DNA of 64,000 nt from Mucilaginibacter oryzae (GTDB taxonomy: Bacteria > Bacteroidota > Bacteroidia > Sphingobacteriales > Sphingobacteriaceae), in the NCBI RefSeq assembly GCF_003148845.1, contig NZ_QGHA01000004.1, positions 62,001 through 126,000 of the forward strand, written 5' to 3'. Every line of letters starts with the position of its first letter. Position 1 is the first letter of the stretch. The notes beneath the pieces were generated by a model. The model was not told the DNA's origin. It saw nothing but the letters and a program-made list of their open reading frames with translations, and did no database searches. Shown here piece after piece: positions 50,189 through 61,429 of this stretch. The position numbers and the translations under genes were made by a program.

Positions 50189-50354
50189 AATCGCTTTGCT
50201 TAAAATAACGTTACAAAAATCAATGTGTTGTATGAACACGCAGTGAAATTATGGTTAAAGGAAAATTAAATGAGCAAGCCGCAAAATTCAGATTTTATAA
50301 GCGGCCCGGCAGAAAATCAGCACGATGCGCTTAAAAACTAAATTAAAAAACAAC

Positions 50355-50385
50355 TTGCATATTAGTTTTAATCACCCTATATTTG
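50355..50385 (+). promoter_or_regulatory. Promoter of rpsT
   Basis: TTG at 50355-50357 and TATATTTG at 50378-50385, 20 nt apart, match the Bacteroidetes -33/-7 consensus. Transcription would start about 35 nt before rpsT. Confidence 0.65.
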
Positions 50386-50427
50386 CAGTCCTTAAAATAA
50401 GTAGAAAAGAATAACAAGCTATACGAG

Positions 50428-50682
50428 ATGGCAAATCATAAATCATCATTAAAAAGAATCAGGGCAAATGCTGCGAAGCGTCTGCGTAACAGGTACCAGG
50501 CTAAAACAACCAGGAACGCTATTAAAAAATTAAGAAACACTACAACCAAAGCTGATGCTTCAGTATTGTTGAGCAAAGTGATTTCGATGCTTGATCGTTT
50601 AGCTAAAAAGAACGTTATTCACAAAAACAAAGCTTCGAACAATAAATCAAAGCTTACTAAATTTGTTAACGGCTTAAGCTAA
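50428..50682 (+). CDS. rpsT: 30S ribosomal protein S20
   Basis: S20 is a primary binder of 16S rRNA in the body of the small subunit. The 84-residue, Lys/Arg-rich helical protein starts [20 protein letters not shown] and has the usual [22 protein letters not shown]-terminal segment. Length is normal. It has its own promoter (50355-50385) and terminator (50706-50737) and is therefore monocistronic. Confidence 0.97.
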   Translation: MANHKSSLKRIRANAAKRLRNRYQAKTTRNAIKKLRNTTTKADASVLLSKVISMLDRLAKKNVIHKNKASNNKSKLTKFVNGLS

Positions 50683-50705
50683 TCTCAGCTTCAACGATAT
50701 ATTAA

Positions 50706-50737
50706 AGGGATAGTACAGCGGTACTGTCCCTTTTTTT
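50706..50737 (+). terminator. Rho-independent terminator of rpsT
   Basis: AGGGATAGTAC and GTACTGTCCCT form an 11-bp stem (one G-T type mismatch) with a 4-nt loop, followed by seven T. Confidence 0.9.
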
Positions 50738-50765
50738 GTTTGGCGTTTTTTTATACATTAATGCC

Positions 50766-51464
50766 GTGGAAAACTACGCAAACAAAATCAGCATTAAAGC
50801 CTGGGCTGAAGAAGACCGCCCCCGCGAAAAGCTAAGCGGCCAGGGCAGGCGGGCCTTAACCGATGCCGAACTGATAGCTATACTGATAGGCTCAGGCAGC
50901 CGTACCGAAACCGCCGTAGAGCTAAGCAAACGCATTTTGCACCATTATGATAACGACCTGAATAAGTTGGGCAAAGCATCCATTACCGAGCTATCCAAAT
51001 TTAAGGGCATAGGTGAGGCCAAAGCGATAGCCATTATCGCCGCGCTTGAGATAGGCAGAAGGCGCAATGATTCGGAAGCTTCGGTAGTTGAGTTTATTAC
51101 CGCCAGTAGGGATGGCTACAATATCATGCGCCGCCATTTGATGGATTTAAACCACGAAGAGTTTTGGGTGATATTGCTGGGCCGGTCAAACAAAGTATTA
51201 GGAACAGAGCTGATTAGCAAAGGTGGATTATCAATGACCATATGCGACCCGAAGATTATTTTTTATGCAGCCCTGCAGTACCAGGCCAGCAACCTGATCC
51301 TGGTGCACAACCATCCGTCGGGCAACCTCAAACCAAGCCAGCAGGATATTGATCTCACTAAAAAAATAGCGGCAGCCGGCCGGATGTTAGATATCAAGGT
51401 ATTGGATCATTTAATTATAACTGATAGCGCTTATACCAGCCTGGGCGATGACGGGCTGATGTGA
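50766..51464 (+). CDS. radC: RadC-family protein (JAB domain)
   Basis: A 232-residue cytoplasmic protein starting at GTG 50766 (ENYANKISIKAWAEEDRPRE). The N-terminal UPF0758 domain (REKLSGQGRRALTDAELIAI, helix-hairpin-helix-like KFKGIGEAKAIAIIAALE) is followed by a JAB/MPN metal site at about 175-190: LILVHNHPSGNLKPSQQD with the H-x-H and later Asp. Historically named RadC, though its repair role is doubtful; the family is widespread and sometimes linked to mobile DNA. It directly follows the rpsT terminator. Confidence 0.92.
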   Translation: MENYANKISIKAWAEEDRPREKLSGQGRRALTDAELIAILIGSGSRTETAVELSKRILHHYDNDLNKLGKASITELSKFKGIGEAKAIAIIAALEIGRRRNDSEASVVEFITASRDGYNIMRRHLMDLNHEEFWVILLGRSNKVLGTELISKGGLSMTICDPKIIFYAALQYQASNLILVHNHPSGNLKPSQQDIDLTKKIAAAGRMLDIKVLDHLIITDSAYTSLGDDGLM

Positions 51465-51484
51465 GCTTTTATATTTCCGGTTTG

Positions 51485-51835
51485 CTACTGCAATTCCCAA
51501 ACACCTTCAAGGTAAACTTTATAGCGCTGGGGCTGAAACTCGCCGAAGGCAAAAACAAAAATATGATGACCTTTTTTGGCGTAGTAAAGCCTGAGGCCGT
51601 CGCTGCCCTGGTAAAGGTTTAAAAAGCCGCCATCAGTTTTAAAACCTGCGGTTTTTACAATGCTATTAAAGTTATCAGCACCTATAACATCAGCCAGACC
51701 CTCAAAGTTATTATTTGCAAAATCATCAAAACTTATTGAGCCATGGGGTAGTTTAATATCGAAGGTTTTATTGAACAGGGTATCATCTGTATTATCAAAC
51801 AGCAGTGATTTTGCTATCTCGTATCTTTTAATCAT
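51485..51835 (-). CDS. Protein of unknown function
   Basis: A 116-residue protein from ATG 51835 (IKRYEIAKSLLFDNTDDTLF), with SISFDDFANNNFEGLADVIG, then LYYAKKGHHIFVFAFGEFQP and the C-terminus VYLEGVWELQ. It looks like a small globular alpha/beta protein with no signal peptide. No family was recognised. The start at 51874 would add 13 hydrophobic residues and is less likely. It is convergent with radC and separated by 20 bp. Confidence 0.5.
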   Translation of the reverse strand: MIKRYEIAKSLLFDNTDDTLFNKTFDIKLPHGSISFDDFANNNFEGLADVIGADNFNSIVKTAGFKTDGGFLNLYQGSDGLRLYYAKKGHHIFVFAFGEFQPQRYKVYLEGVWELQ

Positions 51836-51918
51836 CAACAAAGATATTAAAAACGAATGCCGGTTTAAAGGCAATATAAACCAACCTTCAAACCGACATC
51901 GTTATCTCATGATCAGGT

Positions 51919-52530
51919 TTATTGTTTTTGCTCTTCCAGGTAACCCTGCTGTTTAAGGTCGTTGATACTGTATGGTAATTCATACTGGATACCTAAACCC
52001 GGTTGGCCAAACCAGGGGATAATTTTCCCTTCACGTACTTTAGGTATCGGTTTCAATATCACATATATTTTATAAGGCTTTTTCAATGTAGCATCGGGCA
52101 GGGCGCGCTCAGGGAAGGGCACGCCTTTAGGCGAAACAAAAGTACCCTTATCCTGAAAAACCCCATTGGCGTCAGTATAACCACCGTAACGATCAATTAG
52201 AAAGCCCTTTTTTAGCGTAACAATAAGCAGGTTAACCGCGCCTCGGTTTGGAGGCCAGCCGCCGTTTAATTGCTTATCATTAAACAGTTGCTCAAGCGCA
52301 GGCCAGTTTTCGGCTTTCCAAAGTACCCAGGCCGAATCGGCATACTCTTTTTTGGCCGAGGTATCGGCAAAATCGGTTACCGAGGCCTTAAAATCGGCGT
52401 AGGTAACACCACGTACGATAGCATGATGTAATTTGGCGGCATGCGGGCCATGTTGTTGTACAGATTGGGATTGAGCTGTTGTTATAAAGGGCAACAGCAC
52501 TGCTAACAGCAGCAATTTAAGTGTCTTCAT
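51919..52530 (-). CDS. Secreted protein of unknown function
   Basis: A 203-residue protein with a clear signal peptide (KTLKLLLLAVLLPFITTAQS). The mature part begins SVQQHGPHAAKLHHAIVRG and contains ENWPALEQLFNDKQLNGGWP and KPYKIYVILKPIPKVREGK. No family was recognised; the second half suggests a beta-rich fold. Probably periplasmic. It stands alone on the minus strand upstream of, and divergent from, ligA. Confidence 0.6.
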   Translation of the reverse strand: MKTLKLLLLAVLLPFITTAQSQSVQQHGPHAAKLHHAIVRGVTYADFKASVTDFADTSAKKEYADSAWVLWKAENWPALEQLFNDKQLNGGWPPNRGAVNLLIVTLKKGFLIDRYGGYTDANGVFQDKGTFVSPKGVPFPERALPDATLKKPYKIYVILKPIPKVREGKIIPWFGQPGLGIQYELPYSINDLKQQGYLEEQKQ

Positions 52531-52743
52531 GTTGATGTGGTTTGGTGTATTAAAACTAACAGGAGTAAAGCAGATATAAAAGGATTTTATGATATTTTTT
52601 TATTCATATTAATAATATAATATTTTGCCTGTTGCCGGTATTATGGCGCAGGTTGTTGGTGTGATACCGGCAGCGGGCTTAGCTTCCCTATGCCCTCAAC
52701 CGGCGCTCCTATTTAATCCAACCAAAACAAGCAATTAAACTAA

Positions 52744-54774
<2,031 letters not shown>

Positions 54775-54810
54775 CTGTAAGCGCTTATATTATTACAAAA
54801 CAAATGAAAT

Positions 54811-54835
54811 GGCATCCTAAACGGGATGCCTTTTT
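54811..54835 (+). terminator. Terminator of ligA
   Basis: GGCATCC and GGATGCC form a 7-bp stem with a 6-nt loop, followed by five T, about 36 bp after ligA. Confidence 0.75.
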
Positions 54836-54905
54836 ACATTATTTAACATTTTGGGGCTGTAACAATCAATTTATAAACTTCATCTTAGCGGTAAAAATCA
54901 GCTCA

Positions 54906-57353
54906 ATGAAGCCAGTCCTGCTTATCCTTCTCTCTCTCTTCAGTTCTTCTTTATTCGCGCAGCAATTTACTATCAGCGGCAAAATAACCGATGAGGGCGG
55001 CAGACCTGTCCCCTTTGCGTCTATCTACATTAAAAACACCACCAAAGGCGCCTCTGCCAATAACGAAGGTAACTACCAGTTGCGCGTTAACGCCGGAAAG
55101 TACGATATCCAGTACAAAGCCGTAGGGTACGCCCAGCAAAGTAAAACTGTTGAGGTTACTGCCGATAGGGTGATCAACATCGGCCTGCAAACCGAAACCT
55201 ACCAGCTTAAAGATGTTACCGTACATGCAGGCGGCGAAGACCCTGCCTATGCCATTATGCGCAAGGCCATCAAAAAACGTAAAAGCTACTTAAACGAAGT
55301 AAAAGCCTACACCTGCGACATCTACATTAAAGGCCTGCAAAAGCTGCTTGCCGCCCCTAAAACCTTTATGGGCTTTGATGTGCAGAAGGCCACCAACGAA
55401 GCCGGGCTGGATTCAAACCGCCGCGGTATTGTTTATCTTTCCGAATCCGAATCAAAATATAGTTTTATCCGTCCGGATCAGGTGCATGAGGAGCAGGTAT
55501 CATCCAAAGTATCGGGGCACAACCGGGCCTTCAGTTTTAACCGGGCATCAGACATGCAGGTTAATTTTTATGAAAACTTTGAAAACTGGGAGGGGCTCAG
55601 CAACCGTCCGCTGGTATCGCCCGTGGCCGATAACGCTTTGTTTTATTATAATTTTAAATATATCGGCACCTCGGTAGAGAACGGTGAAACCATTAACAAA
55701 ATTGAGGTGATCCCTAAACGGGCGCACGACCCCTGTTTTGAAGGCGTTATTTATATTTTGGATGATAGCTGGCGCATTTACGGGCTTCAGCTTTACATCA
55801 CCAAAAAAGCCAACATTAATTTTGTTGATACCCTTAAAGTTAACCAGCAGTTTTTTCCGGTAAATGAAAAAACATGGATGAACTCGTCCATCAAGTTTGA
55901 GTTTACAGGCGGCTTGTTCGGCTTTAAAATAGGGGGATATTTTATATCGATATACAAAAACTACAATCTGGACCCCGACCTGAGCAAAGCCAATTTTAAT
56001 GAACAACTCCGCATAACCAAAGGTACCGCCAAAGATTCGACCTACTGGGAGCAAGCCCGGCCTATCCCTTTAACCGGCGAAGAAATAATTGACTACAGGG
56101 CCAAGGACAAGCTGGCCAAACGCAGGGAATCAAAAGAATACCTCGATTCGCTGGATAAAGCCAATAACAAATTTAAACCCGTTAACCTGCTGTTTACCGG
56201 TATCGATACCCGCAACCGCTACAAAAAAGAGTACTTTCATTACGACCCACTGATCGGATCGATGCTGTACAATACCGTTGAGGGTTTGGCGATAGATTAC
56301 GGGGCCGGCTACAGCAAACTGGTTGATACCCTCAATAACCGTTATTTTATGTTGAATGGTAAGCTACGCTACGGTTTTGCTAACCATTTGTTTAACGGCT
56401 CGACAGGGGCGGCTATCCCTTTGCAGCGGTTTACGCTGGGGTTGAACGGCGGCTCGGATGTGGTTGACCTGAATAACCTCGCCCCGATGTCGGCTTTTGT
56501 AAATACCCTGCACACCCTCCTGGCTAAGCAAAACTTTAAAAAACTGTATCAGAAGCAATTCGCGTCGGCCTCAATATCCGGGAGGATAACAGGTGGCTTG
56601 CAGGGCAGCGCCGGTATTGAGTGGGCTAACCGCAAATGGTTGCCAAATGCTACTTCGTTCAGTATTTTTAATCCGCATGGCCACCAGTTTACCTCTAACA
56701 ACCCGTTAGTGCCCGATCAGGATGTGCCGCTCTTCCCCGAAAATAAATCGCTTACGGTTAACCTGCGGGCCAGTTATGATTTCAGTAACAAGTATGAAAC
56801 TTATCCGTCGGGCAGGAGGTATTTACCGTCAAAGTATCCAACTATCAGCGTAAATTATACCAGGGGTATCAGCAATGCGTTAGGCTCGGATGTGGATTAT
56901 GATAAAATCAGCGCCGATATTTCCAAAACCGGCATCAGCATGGGTTTTTATGGTAATAGTTCATTTTTTATAGGCGCAGGTAAATTTCTGAATGCGAAGA
57001 GCGTTTTTTACCCCGATTACTTCCATTTTACCGGGAATGAAGTTTTCTCATACAAACCGAGGATCAACCGCTTCCTGTTACTGGATTATTATGATTTCAG
57101 CACTGCGGATAAATATCTTGAAGGGCATTTTGAACACAACTTCTCCGGTTTCATTACCAATAAAATCCCGCTGATCCGCAAGTTTAAACTGCAGGAAATA
57201 GTGGATATCAATTACCTGTATACACCCCAATTAAAGAACTATGCCGAACTGGGCTTCGGTTTGCAGTACCTTAATATCAGGGCCATGTACGGCATATCAT
57301 ACCATGGCGGTACCGAGGCAAAATCTGCGTTCAGATTGGGAATTTCTCTATAG
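54906..57353 (+). CDS. DUF5686 outer-membrane protein with carboxypeptidase-regulatory-like domain
   Basis: An 815-residue outer-membrane protein from ATG 54906 with signal peptide KPVLLILLSLFSSSLFAQQF. A CarboxypepD_reg-like domain occupies about residues 22-105 (ISGKITDEGGRPVPFASIYI). DUF5686 follows (AYAIMRKAIKKRKSYLNEVK near 115, PCFEGVIYILDDSWRIYGL near 280). The C-terminal half looks like a beta-barrel with alternating aromatic strands, ending AFRLGISL. Function unknown; DUF5686 proteins are common in Bacteroidetes. The start at 54804 would lie in the ligA terminator and is rejected. Confidence 0.87.
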   Translation: MKPVLLILLSLFSSSLFAQQFTISGKITDEGGRPVPFASIYIKNTTKGASANNEGNYQLRVNAGKYDIQYKAVGYAQQSKTVEVTADRVINIGLQTETYQLKDVTVHAGGEDPAYAIMRKAIKKRKSYLNEVKAYTCDIYIKGLQKLLAAPKTFMGFDVQKATNEAGLDSNRRGIVYLSESESKYSFIRPDQVHEEQVSSKVSGHNRAFSFNRASDMQVNFYENFENWEGLSNRPLVSPVADNALFYYNFKYIGTSVENGETINKIEVIPKRAHDPCFEGVIYILDDSWRIYGLQLYITKKANINFVDTLKVNQQFFPVNEKTWMNSSIKFEFTGGLFGFKIGGYFISIYKNYNLDPDLSKANFNEQLRITKGTAKDSTYWEQARPIPLTGEEIIDYRAKDKLAKRRESKEYLDSLDKANNKFKPVNLLFTGIDTRNRYKKEYFHYDPLIGSMLYNTVEGLAIDYGAGYSKLVDTLNNRYFMLNGKLRYGFANHLFNGSTGAAIPLQRFTLGLNGGSDVVDLNNLAPMSAFVNTLHTLLAKQNFKKLYQKQFASASISGRITGGLQGSAGIEWANRKWLPNATSFSIFNPHGHQFTSNNPLVPDQDVPLFPENKSLTVNLRASYDFSNKYETYPSGRRYLPSKYPTISVNYTRGISNALGSDVDYDKISADISKTGISMGFYGNSSFFIGAGKFLNAKSVFYPDYFHFTGNEVFSYKPRINRFLLLDYYDFSTADKYLEGHFEHNFSGFITNKIPLIRKFKLQEIVDINYLYTPQLKNYAELGFGLQYLNIRAMYGISYHGGTEAKSAFRLGISL

Positions 57354-57391
57354 GTTGGGTGGATTTCCGGGACAGCAAAACACCCAACCTT
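57353..57391. terminator. Hairpin between convergent DUF5686 and DUF6263 genes
   Basis: AGGTTGGGTG (57353-57362) and CACCCAACCT (57382-57391) are a perfect 10-bp pair with a 19-nt loop, at the stop of the DUF5686 gene. It probably acts as a terminator, though T-runs are short. Confidence 0.45.
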
Positions 57392-57442
57392 TGGCTTAGC
57401 TCCAGGAAAATAACAGATGATCTTAATCAGATGGTCTATCCC

Positions 57443-58363
57443 TTAATGATCGGCGGTGGTGGTTTCGGTGGTTACGGTCATCGGGAACGTAAGGCCACCC
57501 GGCACCTGTGGGTTATCTTTAATCTCTACGGTACCATCAATATTCTGTTTCATTTTCGAGCTGCTGATCCAGCCGGTTGCCTTATCAACCACCACATCAG
57601 ATGTCATGGTGCCTTTCATGTTATATTTCATGGGCATGTTGCTTATGGTTCTGTATCCGGCAGCATTATCAGTGGCCAGCGTTGAACTACCGTGAATTAC
57701 ATAGCTTTGCGGGGTTACATCCATTAACTGGTAAACCGAGTTGATCTGCGCCGTCATCGCCCCTTCCAGTTTGGTGCCGATGGTCCATTTATCGTTTTTG
57801 GCGATGGCAGTTTCCGGCAATACCGCCATAGACATTTGCAGGTTGCTTTTCAGTGCCGACGAGCCGAATGATTGTGTTAACTGCGTTTTAAGCTGATCTT
57901 TTTGAGCCTGGGGCACTTCTTTAATACCATCAATCATGGCCGAGATCATATTCTCCGCGTTCTCTACCGAACGGATCCTTCCGCTTTTGGTAATGGAAGC
58001 GGTAAAGGGCTTGTTGGTAATGCCCTGCATAATCCGCGCCATAATATTGCTGGTATCCCTGCTATCCGAATTGAAAGCTACCGTACCTGTAGCCAACACC
58101 ATTTTCATACCTACTTTGGTATAGTTAACTTCCATATAATACAATGAGTCATCAGCATTTAATACTTTGAATGACATTTTACCGTCAATCGTCATATCAA
58201 TATTATTGAGCTGCCCGTTAATGGTTTGTTTAACAACCGAATGTGCTGAAGATGCCAGGTAGTAAGTGTTGCCTTTAACTAATTTCAACACCGGTTTTAC
58301 CTTCTGCGCGTAACCGCTTGCTGCTATGATCAGCATAGCAGCCGCTAATAAATTTTTTTTCAT
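57443..58363 (-). CDS. DUF6263-family exported protein
   Basis: A 306-residue protein from ATG 58363 with signal peptide KKNLLAAAMLIIAASGYAQ. The mature part shows KLVKGNTYYLASSAHSVVKQ, MTIDGKMSFKVLNADDSLYY, MAVLPETAIAKNDKWTIG and TGWISSSKMKQNIDGTVEIK, which fit the DUF6263 family of Bacteroidetes envelope proteins (beta-rich, function unknown). The longer frame from 58429 adds 22 residues before the signal peptide and is not preferred. Convergent with the DUF5686 gene. Confidence 0.75.
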   Translation of the reverse strand: MKKNLLAAAMLIIAASGYAQKVKPVLKLVKGNTYYLASSAHSVVKQTINGQLNNIDMTIDGKMSFKVLNADDSLYYMEVNYTKVGMKMVLATGTVAFNSDSRDTSNIMARIMQGITNKPFTASITKSGRIRSVENAENMISAMIDGIKEVPQAQKDQLKTQLTQSFGSSALKSNLQMSMAVLPETAIAKNDKWTIGTKLEGAMTAQINSVYQLMDVTPQSYVIHGSSTLATDNAAGYRTISNMPMKYNMKGTMTSDVVVDKATGWISSSKMKQNIDGTVEIKDNPQVPGGLTFPMTVTTETTTADH

Positions 58364-58512
58364 GATCTGTGATATATAGGGTAAAGGTATCACAATATTC
58401 CGGCAAAAAAACCCGGGCCGATATAACAATTAATTAAAACATAATTCGTTAACTTTATCATAGTTAGCGTCTATTCTATTTAAACCATTTTATAAACGGA
58501 AAGGGAGGTTTT

Positions 58513-58755
58513 ATGTTAAAGCAGTTAGCATTTATACCGCAGCACCAGTTTCACGTGCTGATCAATTTTTCGAAGCAGGACGAACGAGTATTGGCCGTAT
58601 TACCTAATGAAGCAGGAAGGTTCCGCGTGGTTGATCAGGGTAACATCATAGCTGAAGTTAATTTCGATCATGACAATTGTGTTTGCTGCAAAGGCAGGTT
58701 AAAACCAAAAATACTGTCGCAGCTATCGCACCAGATTAAAGAACACTACGCGTAA
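58513..58755 (+). CDS. Small conserved-looking protein of unknown function
   Basis: An 80-residue soluble protein (LKQLAFIPQHQFHVLINFSK) with a Cys cluster DNCVCCKGRLKPK (C-x-C-C near residue 58), which might bind metal. It ends SHQIKEHYA. No family was recognised. It begins at ATG 58513 with a purine-rich GGGAGG stretch 6-7 bp upstream, an unusually good Shine-Dalgarno for this phylum. A strong hairpin follows. Confidence 0.55.
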   Translation: MLKQLAFIPQHQFHVLINFSKQDERVLAVLPNEAGRFRVVDQGNIIAEVNFDHDNCVCCKGRLKPKILSQLSHQIKEHYA

Positions 58756-58789
58756 AGATTTTGATAGTTCGTGGGATGTGATCTCATGG

Positions 58790-58826
58790 TTGATAGTCCA
58801 TGAGTTTTTTGCTCATGGACTATCAA
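58790..58826. terminator. 15-bp perfect hairpin between convergent genes
   Basis: TTGATAGTCCATGAG and CTCATGGACTATCAA form a 15-bp stem with a 7-nt T-rich loop, between the 80-residue gene and the DUF885 gene, which converge. It probably terminates both. Confidence 0.65.
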
Positions 58827-58834
58827 TTAATTTT

Positions 58835-60631
58835 CTATTTGCCTGTACTGCTTGTAGCGGCTGTTTTAGCCAGCATGGCTTCGCGTATAAATTTAACCGG
58901 GGCGCTGCCGTAGCTTAAAAACTTTTCATTAAACTCCTTCAGCTTGTATTTATCGCCCATTTTAAGTTTGTAGGCGTCGCGCAGGTCAATAATTTCCTTA
59001 TACCCGGTAAAGTAGCTGGTTAACTGTACGCTGGTAACACTCACCCTTTTCCATTTGCCATCGGCTTCGGCCTGCTGCTGGAAAGCCTCGCGTGTTAACA
59101 TTTTAATGGCTTCATCTTTGGTCATATTACCGTTGTGTACGCTATAATCTAATATCGCGTTACATACCGAGCGCAGGTTCCATTTATACCACATCAGCAT
59201 CATTTCGGGCTCGTTGTTGCCAAAGCCGTTTTCCAGCATCATTTGTTCGGTGTAAACAGCCCAGCCCTCGGCCATGGCACCATTGCCAAACACCGCCTTG
59301 ATAATACTTGGCGCCTTGTTTGCGTAAACTCCCTGTACATAATGCCCGGGAACTGCCTCGTGGATGCTGAGGATCTGTAAAATATAATTATTGTATTCGC
59401 GCAGGTAACTCTCCGCTTTTTCGCTGCTCCAGCCGGCCAGGCTGCCAACATTGTAATACGAATTGCCATTTTTATCATACGGACCGGGGCCGCTCATGGA
59501 TGCGCCCGCAACACCGGCCATATAACCGGGCTCTTTACGGATAATTAATGGCTTGGTAGGGTCAAGCGTAAGCAGATCTTTTGTTTTTACAAAGTTGTTC
59601 AGTTTGGGGATGATCTGCTCGATAGCCGACTGGAAATCCTCCGGTTTAACGTGCTTAACAGAAATGGTATCAATTAGCTTGCTGATCATTTCCAAACTAT
59701 CTTTAGGCATAGCCGCCGTACCCATATATTTTGGCCAGAGCTGCCTGCTGATCTTCGCCATTTCGCGGTGCGTATATTTTTTGCGCTCAACCGCGGCATT
59801 GTATGTTTTTTCGGCGGTGTTCCCGGCTACTATCTCGTACTTAAACTTATCCTCATACAAATCTTTGCCCAACCTGAAGCTTCGCGGGTGATCATTTTTT
59901 AAAGCTTTCAGCCAGTCGGCATAGGCTTTAATAGCCGCAACACTTTGCGCGGCCCTGTCGGTCATGAGTTTTTGCTCGGCTTTGGGGATATTGGTTTTCT
60001 TAAGCGAATCGGCAAAGTCTTTGGCAATTACCTCAAGCCCGCCAAGGTTTTGTTCAATAGCCAGGCTGGTTAATTCGGCAACCGGGTTTTTAATTTGCTT
60101 TTGGGCTTCTTTATAATACGGCGGAATAAATGCCATACGCTCATAAAAATGGCGCAGGCGTTTTGGTAAAGGCTCGTAATGTTCGTTCAAAATATAGGCG
60201 AAGGTGCCTATTACATTGTATGATGATGGGTCCCATTCAAACTGTTTTAAATGGGTAATTTGCCATTGCAGGTAATCTAACTGGTTTTGCAGTATTTTAA
60301 AATCAATACGATTACCCTCGTTAAGGGTATTAGGTTCAAACCGGCTTAACGAATCAACCTGGTACCTGGCAAACGTGAGCAGTTTTTCACGGCTTTGCTG
60401 GCCGGGTATAACCATCAGGCTATCGTATTTATGATAACCTGCCGAAGTTGCCCAATCGGGGTTCAGCTTCCAGAAATTATCTAAAAACGTATTTTCATAT
60501 TTAACAAACGCTTCGTCGTCTTTACCCAGCAACGGGCCCGTGCCTGACCCTCCTTCCTTTTTACAACCTGTTAATACAACTATCAATAAAATATTGGCTA
60601 ATGCTAATCTAAAAGTTATGTTTTTAATCAC
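58835..60631 (-). CDS. DUF885 lipoprotein, putative metallopeptidase
   Basis: A 598-residue exported protein with lipoprotein signal (LLIVVLTGCKKEGG). DUF885 features are LSRFEPNTLNEGNRIDFKIL near 90-110, RLRHFYERMAFIPPYYKEAQ near 160, and the presumed zinc site ILSIHEAVPGHYVQGVYAN near 420 followed by EGWAVYTEQMMLENG. The H-E-x3-G-H pattern with the downstream Glu suggests a gluzincin-like peptidase; activity in this family is mostly unproven. It is probably membrane-anchored facing the periplasm. Monocistronic. Confidence 0.85.
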   Translation of the reverse strand: MIKNITFRLALANILLIVVLTGCKKEGGSGTGPLLGKDDEAFVKYENTFLDNFWKLNPDWATSAGYHKYDSLMVIPGQQSREKLLTFARYQVDSLSRFEPNTLNEGNRIDFKILQNQLDYLQWQITHLKQFEWDPSSYNVIGTFAYILNEHYEPLPKRLRHFYERMAFIPPYYKEAQKQIKNPVAELTSLAIEQNLGGLEVIAKDFADSLKKTNIPKAEQKLMTDRAAQSVAAIKAYADWLKALKNDHPRSFRLGKDLYEDKFKYEIVAGNTAEKTYNAAVERKKYTHREMAKISRQLWPKYMGTAAMPKDSLEMISKLIDTISVKHVKPEDFQSAIEQIIPKLNNFVKTKDLLTLDPTKPLIIRKEPGYMAGVAGASMSGPGPYDKNGNSYYNVGSLAGWSSEKAESYLREYNNYILQILSIHEAVPGHYVQGVYANKAPSIIKAVFGNGAMAEGWAVYTEQMMLENGFGNNEPEMMLMWYKWNLRSVCNAILDYSVHNGNMTKDEAIKMLTREAFQQQAEADGKWKRVSVTSVQLTSYFTGYKEIIDLRDAYKLKMGDKYKLKEFNEKFLSYGSAPVKFIREAMLAKTAATSSTGK

Positions 60632-60731
60632 GACTGACGGGTGTTTTACAATGAAGCATAAACTTAAAACATTTAAGCCGAATAAATCAAACCGTTGGCT
60701 AATTTGTTACTTTTAGAAAGATTAAATACCG

Positions 60732-61205
60732 ATGAACAACGAACACCAAATAGTAATTGACGAGGTTTTGCACCTGTTGCAGGGCGGTAACGCGCATGCG
60801 GGTTTAAAAAAAGCGCTTGATGGCTTACCTGCCAATATGCGGGGCGTTAAGGTTGATAAACTTCCCTACACCATATGGCAACTGGTTGAGCATATCCGCA
60901 TTGCGCAATGGGATATGCTGGAGTTTAGTAAAGATGGCAGCCACCAATCGCCCAACTGGCCCGATGATTACTGGGTAAAAGAGCTTGCACCCGCAAATGA
61001 TGCTGCCTGGGAAAAATCCATTAAACAAATTGATGATGACCTGGAGGAATTGATCGGCCTGGTGAAATCAGAAGATATTTATAAAAAGATCCCTCATGGC
61101 GACGGGCAAACCTTGTTACGTGAGGCCTTGCAGGCGGCAGATCACAACGCTTACCATATGGCTGAGATCATTGTGATCAGGAGGTTGCTGGGAGCATGGG
61201 GTTAA
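60732..61205 (+). CDS. DinB-family protein
   Basis: A 157-residue four-helix-bundle protein of the DinB/DfsB type. WQLVEHIRIAQWDMLEFS (near residue 50) supplies the first metal His, and LQAADHNAYHMAEIIVIRR (near 135) supplies the other two. Members bind a divalent metal; some are thiol-dependent S-transferases (bacillithiol or mycothiol users), the rest are uncharacterised. Divergent from the DUF885 gene. Cytoplasmic. Confidence 0.82.
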   Translation: MNNEHQIVIDEVLHLLQGGNAHAGLKKALDGLPANMRGVKVDKLPYTIWQLVEHIRIAQWDMLEFSKDGSHQSPNWPDDYWVKELAPANDAAWEKSIKQIDDDLEELIGLVKSEDIYKKIPHGDGQTLLREALQAADHNAYHMAEIIVIRRLLGAWG

Positions 61206-61227
61206 CAGGCTTCGCATATCGCCTGAT

Positions 61228-61291
61228 TTATTCACCCGGACTACACTTCGCTGGACCCTCTCTGCGGCAAGCCGCAAAGAGGGTTAGGGAA
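61228..61291. repeat. Partial copy of the ACTCACCC-type element
   Basis: TTCACCCGGACTACACTTCG followed by the hairpin ACCCTCTCTGCGGC/GCCGCAAAGAGGGT matches the element at 1493-1625, though truncated. The rest of the gap 61206-61429 has no gene. Confidence 0.55.
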
Positions 61292-61368
61292 AATACGAGG
61301 CAAAAGATCCGTCTTTACGCAATGTGATCGTTGCACACTAAGGTGTTAAAAATATAGTTCTTCGAAAT

Positions 61369-61397
61369 AAAAAAAGCCCGGAAAATAAATCCCGGGC
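61369..61397 (-). terminator. Terminator of the outer-membrane beta-barrel gene
   Basis: GCCCGG and CCGGGC pair across 10 nt. On the minus strand the stem is followed by seven T, 33 bp after the gene's stop codon. Confidence 0.75.
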
Positions 61398-61429
61398 CTT
61401 TATCCTAATAATATTGATGTTTTACTTAA